Origin: Brevibacillus dissolubilis | Lineage (GTDB): Bacteria > Bacillota > Bacilli > Brevibacillales > Brevibacillaceae | Direction: 5' to 3' | DNA: 64,000 nt | Assembly: GCF_006170445.1 (NCBI RefSeq) | Contig: NZ_VCNA01000003.1 | Coordinates: 248,001 to 312,000, forward strand | Shown here: positions 59,112 to 64,000 of the stretch, piece by piece | Numbering within the stretch: position 1 is the stretch's first letter | Layout: the number at the start of each line of letters is the position of its first letter | Program-made: the position numbers and the translations under genes | Notes under the pieces: model-generated | The model's database searches: none | The model's input: only the letters and a program-made list of their open reading frames with translations | What the model was told of the DNA's origin: nothing

Positions 59112-60848
59112 TTATGATTGTTGTTGGGCGCTTTGCGTGCCTTGATCAGACAGAGCCGTACATTCGCGGAAAGCAAAATGCCTGCACCCTGCACATGTGG
59201 TCAAGTCCATCTGGGTGAGGGCAAAATTAATCGCTTCTCCGGTACTGTCGAAAAAGTGCTTACTCCCGATGGTTTCATATAGGCCGGTACGTTGCAAGAC
59301 TTCCTTGGGCTGGGGTTGAATGCCTGAGATCAAGACGATCCCGCCGTGTTGGTGGACATCCTCTATCACATGCGCCAAATTGGCCTCTCCTGTGGTATCC
59401 ATAAACGGCACCCGGCTCATCCGCAACAAAAGCATGTGGGGCCGATAGCCGATCGTACTCATGATCGACTGTTCAAACATCGCCGCCGCTCCGAAAAACA
59501 GGGCACCCTCCACTGTAAAAATGCTGAGCTGCGGGCAATCACGCCCCTCGGTAACCCGATGAGGTGTGACCTTTTCATGCTTGACAGCAGGATCGGGAAG
59601 CACCTTGGCGACGGTCAGAATATCACTCATCTGTTTAACGAACAAAATTACCGCCAGAATCAGTCCGACCTCGACTGCTGTGGTCAGATCGGTAAAGACC
59701 GTCAGCAGGAAGGTTAGGAGCAGTACGGCAGAATCGCTTGTTTTCGTTTTGAGGATATGCGCAAATTCTTTGCGTTCACTCATATTCCAGGCGACCAGCA
59801 TCAGGATCGGAGCCATGCTGGCCAGCGGTATGTGCGAGGCATACGGAGCCAGCAGGATCAATACCAAAAAAACCGTAATCCCATGTATGATACCAGATAA
59901 TGGCGATCTTGCGCCATTTTTTATGTTTGTTGCCGTACGGGCAATCGCACCTGTGGCGGGAATTCCGCCGAACAGTGGTGTGATCATATTGGCAATCCCC
60001 TGCCCGATCAACTCCCGGTTGCTGTTGTGCCTGCTCCCCGTCATCCCGTCGGCCACCACCGCGGACAACAGCGACTCAATCCCGCCCAGCATCGCGATGA
60101 CAAAAGCAGGGCCCAAGAGCGGCTCCATCCTCTCCCATGTCATGTCTGGGAAATGAAAGCCCGGCAGAGCGCTTGGAATCGGGCCGAACGTAGAGCCGAT
60201 CGTTGCGACGTTTCCCTCTAACAAAAGGGCTGCGACCACGCTAGACACCACCAGTCCCACGAGCGAACCCGGAATCTTCGGAAAAAGGCGCGGAGTCAGC
60301 AGGATCATCCCTAAGCAGATCAAAGCCGTACTCACACTGTAAAGATTCAACGTAGAAATGTGCATCACGATCTCCTGCATATTGGAGAGGAAATCCTCAT
60401 GCTTCTCAATATCACGAAGTCCGAGGAAGTTGACAATCTGCCCCGAGAAAATAATGACGGCGATTCCGGCGGTAAAGCCAATAGTCACCGGACGGGGGAT
60501 GAATTTGATGAGGACACCCAGCCTGAGCACGCCCATGAGTACGAGCATCACCCCTGCCATGAAGCCCGCGATCAGCAGATTTTCATAGCCGAATTGCATG
60601 ACGATGGCGAACAGGATCGGAACAAAAGCACCAGTAGGCCCGCCAATCTGATACCTCGACCCGCCAAACAGAGAAATCAGGATGCCTGCGATAATGGTCG
60701 TGTAGATCCCGTACTTCGGATCAACCCCGGATGCAATGGCAAAAGCCATCCCCAACGGAATGGCAATAATCCCCACAATCAGCCCCGAGATGCAGTCCTT
60801 TTGGAAAGATTCCATGTTGTATCCTTCAAATCGTCCCGTCCACTTCAT
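59112..60848 (-). CDS. SulP family anion permease with STAS domain
   Basis: 578 residues. The N-terminal SulP transport core (CISGLIVGIIAIPLGMAFAI; GGSRYQIGGPTGAFVPILFA) has about twelve helices. A C-terminal STAS domain (about 440-550; RMSRVPFMDTTGEANLAHVI) follows. After STAS comes an extra tail TTCAGCRHFAFRECTAL, with a C-x2-C...C cluster. Such Cys tails are not part of the basic SulP design and could bind metal or be redox-sensitive. First gene of the ArsR-controlled operon. Substrate may be sulfate, bicarbonate or another anion. Confidence 0.92.
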   Translation of the reverse strand: MKWTGRFEGYNMESFQKDCISGLIVGIIAIPLGMAFAIASGVDPKYGIYTTIIAGILISLFGGSRYQIGGPTGAFVPILFAIVMQFGYENLLIAGFMAGVMLVLMGVLRLGVLIKFIPRPVTIGFTAGIAVIIFSGQIVNFLGLRDIEKHEDFLSNMQEIVMHISTLNLYSVSTALICLGMILLTPRLFPKIPGSLVGLVVSSVVAALLLEGNVATIGSTFGPIPSALPGFHFPDMTWERMEPLLGPAFVIAMLGGIESLLSAVVADGMTGSRHNSNRELIGQGIANMITPLFGGIPATGAIARTATNIKNGARSPLSGIIHGITVFLVLILLAPYASHIPLASMAPILMLVAWNMSERKEFAHILKTKTSDSAVLLLTFLLTVFTDLTTAVEVGLILAVILFVKQMSDILTVAKVLPDPAVKHEKVTPHRVTEGRDCPQLSIFTVEGALFFGAAAMFEQSIMSTIGYRPHMLLLRMSRVPFMDTTGEANLAHVIEDVHQHGGIVLISGIQPQPKEVLQRTGLYETIGSKHFFDSTGEAINFALTQMDLTTCAGCRHFAFRECTALSDQGTQSAQQQS

Positions 60849-60862
60849 GTCGTAACCCTTCT

Positions 60863-60927
60863 TTTTTCGTATATTTGATTATTTGAATATACGAAAAATG
60901 ATACATCCATACTTTGTCCAAAGTCAA
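60863..60927 (-). promoter_or_regulatory. SulP operon promoter with perfect inverted-repeat operator
   Basis: Minus-strand TTGACT (60927-60922) and TATCAT (60903-60898), spacer 18. Immediately downstream TTTTTCGTATATT (60863-60875) and AATATACGAAAAA (60886-60898) form a perfect 13-bp repeat with a 10-bp spacer covering the start site. This is the position expected for repression by the ArsR protein encoded in the operon. Confidence 0.7.
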
Positions 60928-60981
60928 TCGGTAAAGGGTGGAGCCGAACTCATCACGGTTGTATATACCCATACTTTTTCA

Positions 60982-61010
60982 TTGACAAAAATTTATTTAT
61001 GTGGTATGAT
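60982..61010 (+). promoter_or_regulatory. Sigma-A promoter of the MBL hydrolase gene
   Basis: TTGACA (60982-60987) and TATGAT (61005-61010) with an exact 17-base spacer, about 100 bases upstream of the ATG at 61112. Divergent from the SulP promoter. Confidence 0.75.
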
Positions 61011-61111
61011 TGAATATTTTGCTTTTGACTTTTTCTTTTACAAATAATAGCATATGGAATAGGACATACAGATTTCATCCACTTTTAGGAAAAAGAACTC
61101 GGAGGGATAAC

Positions 61112-61849
61112 ATGATCGCAACCATAGGGATAAAAATGCTGGAGATTACCGCTACACACTGGAATGGCACGAATACCATCCATCCTACGCTGATCTGGGA
61201 TGAAAACGAGGCCGTCCTCATCGACGCGGGATATCCAGGGCAGCTGCCATTGATCCGCGAAGCGATGGAGCAGGCGGGTGTGCCTTTTGAGAAGCTGACC
61301 CATCTCATCATCACCCATCAGGACCTCGACCATATCGGCAGCATGCCCAACATCATCATCGAAGCCTCCCAGCCGATCCAAGTGCTTGCCAATGAACTGG
61401 AAAAACCGTACATACAAGGTGAAAAGCGACTGATCAAGCTGACAGATCAGGCGATTGCCTCCCTGGATTCATTGCCGGATGAATGGCGTGAAGGTGTCCG
61501 GCGCCTGTTTATGAATCCACCACGCGCTGATGTGGACCGTGTCGTGACAGATGGGGAACAGCTCCCGTTCGGCGGCGGACTTACGATCATCAACACCCCT
61601 GGTCACACGCCCGGTCATATCAGCCTGTACTACCATGCCAGCAAGACCCTGATCGCTGCCGATGCGATGAATGTGGTGGATGGCAAATTGACAGGGCCAG
61701 CGCCACAGTATACCTATGATCTCGTGCAAGCAAGAGCCTCACTGAAAAAGCTGGCTGCATACGACATCGAGACGGTGATCTGTTATCACGGCGGAATGTA
61801 TACAGGTGATGCGAATAAGCGGATTGCAGAGCTGGCAGACGAAGAGTAG
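61112..61849 (+). CDS. MBL-fold metallo-hydrolase
   Basis: 245 residues from ATG 61112 (GGAGGGATAA upstream). Beta-lactamase fold: AVLIDAGYPGQLPLI, the metal motif ITHQDLDHIGS (H-x-D-x-D-H in place of HxHxDH), NTPGHTPGHISLY (His), AADAMNVVDG (Asp) and ICYHGG (His). The Asp variant is common in one MBL subgroup of Bacilli. Hydrolytic substrate unknown. Confidence 0.9.
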   Translation: MIATIGIKMLEITATHWNGTNTIHPTLIWDENEAVLIDAGYPGQLPLIREAMEQAGVPFEKLTHLIITHQDLDHIGSMPNIIIEASQPIQVLANELEKPYIQGEKRLIKLTDQAIASLDSLPDEWREGVRRLFMNPPRADVDRVVTDGEQLPFGGGLTIINTPGHTPGHISLYYHASKTLIAADAMNVVDGKLTGPAPQYTYDLVQARASLKKLAAYDIETVICYHGGMYTGDANKRIAELADEE

Positions 61850-61880
61850 GTATACTCCTAGGCCAGTTCAGATATCTAGG

Positions 61881-61930
61881 AAAAACACGCACCAAAAAGG
61901 GGCCTTCGCCTCATTGGTGCGTGTTTTTTT
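61881..61930. terminator. Bidirectional terminator
   Basis: AAAACACGCACCAA pairs with TTGGTGCGTGTTTT around a GC-rich loop. There are A's on one side and T's on the other, between the converging MBL and M14-like genes. Confidence 0.85.
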
Positions 61931-61937
61931 ACCGAAA

Positions 61938-63332
61938 TCACGGCATGAGAAAGATTTCCTGCAACAGATCGCTGTGCAGATTGATCAGAGAATTGAATTC
62001 TTTCGGCTCCTTCTTGTTCTCTAGATTGGGAAGCTCAATGGTCAGCGTCGTAATACCAGCCCGTCCAGCCGTATCGACAGGCGCCCAATCCCCTAACGAA
62101 TTACCTTGGACACGTTGCTTCGAGAAGTAACGAACAGTCGTTTTGTTCGTATCCTTGAAGCAGCCCATGTTGCCTCCGAATGGCTGAAGCGACGTTGGAA
62201 TTTTGAGTGCAGGGAGACGCTTGAGTGCCTCTGCTAGCATGCGGTTGGTCAGCTTGTCATCGAAATCAACCTTATTCTGATCGGTCACCCTCTTGGTCGC
62301 AGGATCAATCCCGCGTGGATCAACAAAGATACCTGGCCCCTCGCCTCCACATCCTGTTACTTGATCGGTACCGCAGGGGTGACATGCACTCATGATCTGG
62401 TGGGCGTGAATGCTTGCCAGGCGCTCCGGTTGAAAGCGCTCTATGAGCTGGATGAGAATCCGATTCTCCGGCACCATTCGCGTGCTCGTCAAGGAACCAC
62501 TGGAGATGGTCAACCCCCCCGCCTCCCGAATCATCAGCTCTGGTGCCAGCGTTCCTGTCTGTCCGCGCTTACGTGCCTGACTATAATTCTCGCCAGGCAG
62601 CGGGAAGTTTCGGTTGGGTTCGATTTCCCGGCAGACCAAGGAAACATTCGTTTGCTGATTGACTGTTACCTTTTGCAGGCCAAGTCCGCCTGAGACATTG
62701 CGGCTTTTGGTGGCTAATGTCCTTGGAAAGAGAACGGGAACAAGGATGGTCGTGAAAAAAGGCGGATTTCCCTTGATAGAGGCGTTCGTGAGTGCTTCCC
62801 GAAGGCGTTGGACCACCCGGACTCCCGCAGGCTCACTGCCATGGACTCCACCGATGATTAACGCACGACGCGACGACCTGCCTGGGAAAAAGTAAGCCTT
62901 CACAGGGAATTTTTCAAGCTGCTGTTCCGCTGCCATATAGCACTTCACCAGTGGTTTCAAAGCCGCATCTTGGAATGCTACTTCAGGATCAGGATTCGTC
63001 AGGATGGCCTCGATATTCCCAAATTCAGGGCACCAGCGGCTTACCGTTGCGCGCTTGACCCTCTCCTCAATCTCCTTCACCGGCCATAACGGTTCCGGAC
63101 CGAATTTGGCAATGGTTTTGGCCAGCCAGAGGTCATCTGGGAAATTCCCAAATATGCCGGTAAGAAAGGTGTCTACAGCTGAATCGAGCGGATACAGACT
63201 GGTTTTTTGCTGACGCAGGAGATCAAAAACCTCTCCCTTGTTCCTACGTTTTTGCCACGTATTTTTCAGCTCCTCAACCAATCGGCTGCTGCTCGGGGGC
63301 TGTCCTAATGCTCCTGTGTAGCGAATGTACAA
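61938..63332 (-). CDS. M14-like zinc carboxypeptidase/succinylglutamate-desuccinylase-type protein
   Basis: 464 residues from a TTG at 63332 (GGGAGTGG upstream). The C-terminal two thirds carry the M14 set: zinc ligands in IIGGVHGSEPAGVRVVQ (His, Glu) and SIHAHQIMSACHP (His), substrate-binding EPNRNFPLPGENY, and the catalytic Glu in TLTIELPNLEN. The N-terminal 150 residues are an unassigned helical domain. No signal peptide, so cytosolic or exported by a non-classical route. Last of three same-strand genes that begin beyond the window edge. Substrate unknown. Confidence 0.8.
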   Translation of the reverse strand: MYIRYTGALGQPPSSSRLVEELKNTWQKRRNKGEVFDLLRQQKTSLYPLDSAVDTFLTGIFGNFPDDLWLAKTIAKFGPEPLWPVKEIEERVKRATVSRWCPEFGNIEAILTNPDPEVAFQDAALKPLVKCYMAAEQQLEKFPVKAYFFPGRSSRRALIIGGVHGSEPAGVRVVQRLREALTNASIKGNPPFFTTILVPVLFPRTLATKSRNVSGGLGLQKVTVNQQTNVSLVCREIEPNRNFPLPGENYSQARKRGQTGTLAPELMIREAGGLTISSGSLTSTRMVPENRILIQLIERFQPERLASIHAHQIMSACHPCGTDQVTGCGGEGPGIFVDPRGIDPATKRVTDQNKVDFDDKLTNRMLAEALKRLPALKIPTSLQPFGGNMGCFKDTNKTTVRYFSKQRVQGNSLGDWAPVDTAGRAGITTLTIELPNLENKKEPKEFNSLINLHSDLLQEIFLMP

Positions 63333-63352
63333 ATGACCACTCCCTCACTAAA

Positions 63353-63811
63353 TCAACCGTATGTATTGTTATACCAGTATCGGCCCATCAGCCGCCCGCC
63401 CACTCGGGACAGATTCCCATCCTCCTTGATACAACGAATCACAAATTGCACATCGTTGTCTCCATTGAGGCGGATATGGATAGGAAACCCATGAATGCCC
63501 CAGGGATTCACAATGTGATCGAGAGCGGCGTAAGGGGATAAGCGTCTCCCGTCGATTCGGATGGACCATTCATAATCAGGCGTGTGAAAGGGATCACCAG
63601 CCCGGCTGTTCGTGAAGGCGTACTGGCTGAAGTACACAAGCTGACCACAGTACTCCCGGGGCACTCTGTAACTGGCAAGCACGACTTCCTCATGAAGACG
63701 ACGGGGGGCCTCTTGGATCGAGGAGTTGTCAAACCAACCCGCATCAGCAGGAATTCCGCAGATGGTACAAGGATTCATGCCAGAATTTTGTACCCCTGTA
63801 GGACGAACCAT
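63353..63811 (-). CDS. Unrecognised 152-residue protein upstream of the M14-like gene
   Basis: ATG 63811 with GGAGGCTGAG upstream; the start lies inside the end of the next gene (37-base overlap). The head contains NPCTICGIPADAGWF, a C-x2-C pair. The rest is mixed beta with many aromatic residues (SYRVPREYCGQLVYFSQ; VNPWGIHGFPIHIRLNGDN; MGRYWYNNTYG). No family recognised. Same strand and 20 bases before the peptidase start. The composition would suit a surface or particle structural protein, but this is not evidence. Confidence 0.6.
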   Translation of the reverse strand: MVRPTGVQNSGMNPCTICGIPADAGWFDNSSIQEAPRRLHEEVVLASYRVPREYCGQLVYFSQYAFTNSRAGDPFHTPDYEWSIRIDGRRLSPYAALDHIVNPWGIHGFPIHIRLNGDNDVQFVIRCIKEDGNLSRVGGRLMGRYWYNNTYG

Positions 63812-64000
63812 AGCTCAGCCTCCTTGTACAGATTGGCCTGTATGATCTCCTCCACCTCGATCCGCACCGTGGAACGCGGGAGGAACAGCATCGGCTGGGG
63901 AAACTCCCGGAACGGGCGGAGACCGTCTCCACGTCCAATCGTTGCGATTTGCAGCAGCTTGTCACTTTGCAGCTCGCGCCCTGTGCCACTGTCGACCAAG
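63775..64000 (-). CDS. C-terminal part of an unrecognised protein, cut by window edge
   Basis: About 75 residues of the C-terminus are visible (ending AELWFVLQGYKILA). The stretch PMLFLPRSTVRIEVEEII suggests a beta-sandwich. The frame is open at the right edge. It overlaps the start of the 152-residue gene by 37 bases, pointing to translational coupling in one cluster with the M14-like peptidase. Function unknown. Confidence 0.55.
   Translation of the reverse strand, partial: LVDSGTGRELQSDKLLQIATIGRGDGLRPFREFPQPMLFLPRSTVRIEVEEIIQANLYKEAELWFVLQGYKILA

Noticed and set aside
1-64000. tRNA, rRNA or CRISPR arrays
   Set aside because: No cloverleaf-like segments with TTCGA arms, no rRNA blocks and no regularly spaced direct repeats were found by eye.

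Overview
The window comes from the chromosome of an endospore-forming Gram-positive bacterium of the class Bacilli. The evidence is spo0A, spoIVB, the complete eight-gene spoIIIA operon, an alpha/beta-type small acid-soluble spore protein, and an order (spo0A-spoIVB-recN-argR-nadK-tlyA-dxs-ispA-xseB-xseA-folD-nusB-amaP-asp23-accC-accB-spoIIIAH..AA ... efp-yqhT-aroQ-yqhR) close to the classical B. subtilis spo0A-to-yqhQ block. The moderate GC content, a TsaD paralogue between folD and nusB, a CD1247-like acidic protein and a terpene synthase point to the Alicyclobacillaceae (Tumebacillus or a relative). That placement is an inference and was not tested by a search.

Layout. 1-9.5 kb is accessory DNA: a Tat-exported metallophosphoesterase, several small hydrophilic or Gln/His-rich genes, a Nudix hydrolase, two paralogous HTH-TPR regulators and two tiny secreted-peptide genes. 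9.6-12.2 kb is a glycine-rich surface-protein cassette inserted into a duplicated 3' end of spo0A, next to a tyrosine-recombinase relic. 12.2-36 kb is the conserved minus-strand block: sporulation master regulator and SpoIVB, DNA repair, arginine regulation, NAD(P), isoprenoid precursors, exonuclease VII, folate C1 metabolism, biotin carboxylase, and the SpoIIIA feeding-tube genes. 36-42 kb holds insertions relative to the usual spoIIIAA-efp spacing: an OYE enzyme, YqhV, a ComA/ComB sulfolactate pair, DUF441 and a class I terpene synthase. 42-46.4 kb returns to efp-yqhT-aroQ-yqhR / yqhQ. 46.4-61.9 kb is mixed housekeeping and regulation: patatin, MntR, a four-PAS sporulation-type kinase, TauE, SASP, TetR, and a SulP-ArsR-luciferase-like operon. 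61.9-64 kb starts an unidentified gene set with an M14-like carboxypeptidase.

Most notable signals. (1) A probable undescribed RRNPP-type peptide signalling system. An HTH-TPR regulator (5420-6700) overlaps by ATGA a 28-residue secreted-peptide gene ending DDFGPGW. A second, free-standing 35-residue peptide gene (1471-1578) ends DIFGESW, giving a shared C-terminal D-x-F-G-x-x-W. A second regulator (3820-5178) lies between them, and a TTTCGTkAyAAAA motif precedes all three transcription units. (2) An interspersed hairpin family with four copies (21.9, 36.6, 47.7, 55.9 kb). The copies share an almost invariant core, but each has unrelated arms that stay complementary. Every imperfect arm pair is G-U in the same orientation, which suggests selection at the RNA level. 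(3) Duplicated spo0A 3' ends flanking the glycine-rich cassette, as if the spo0A 3' end were an integration site.
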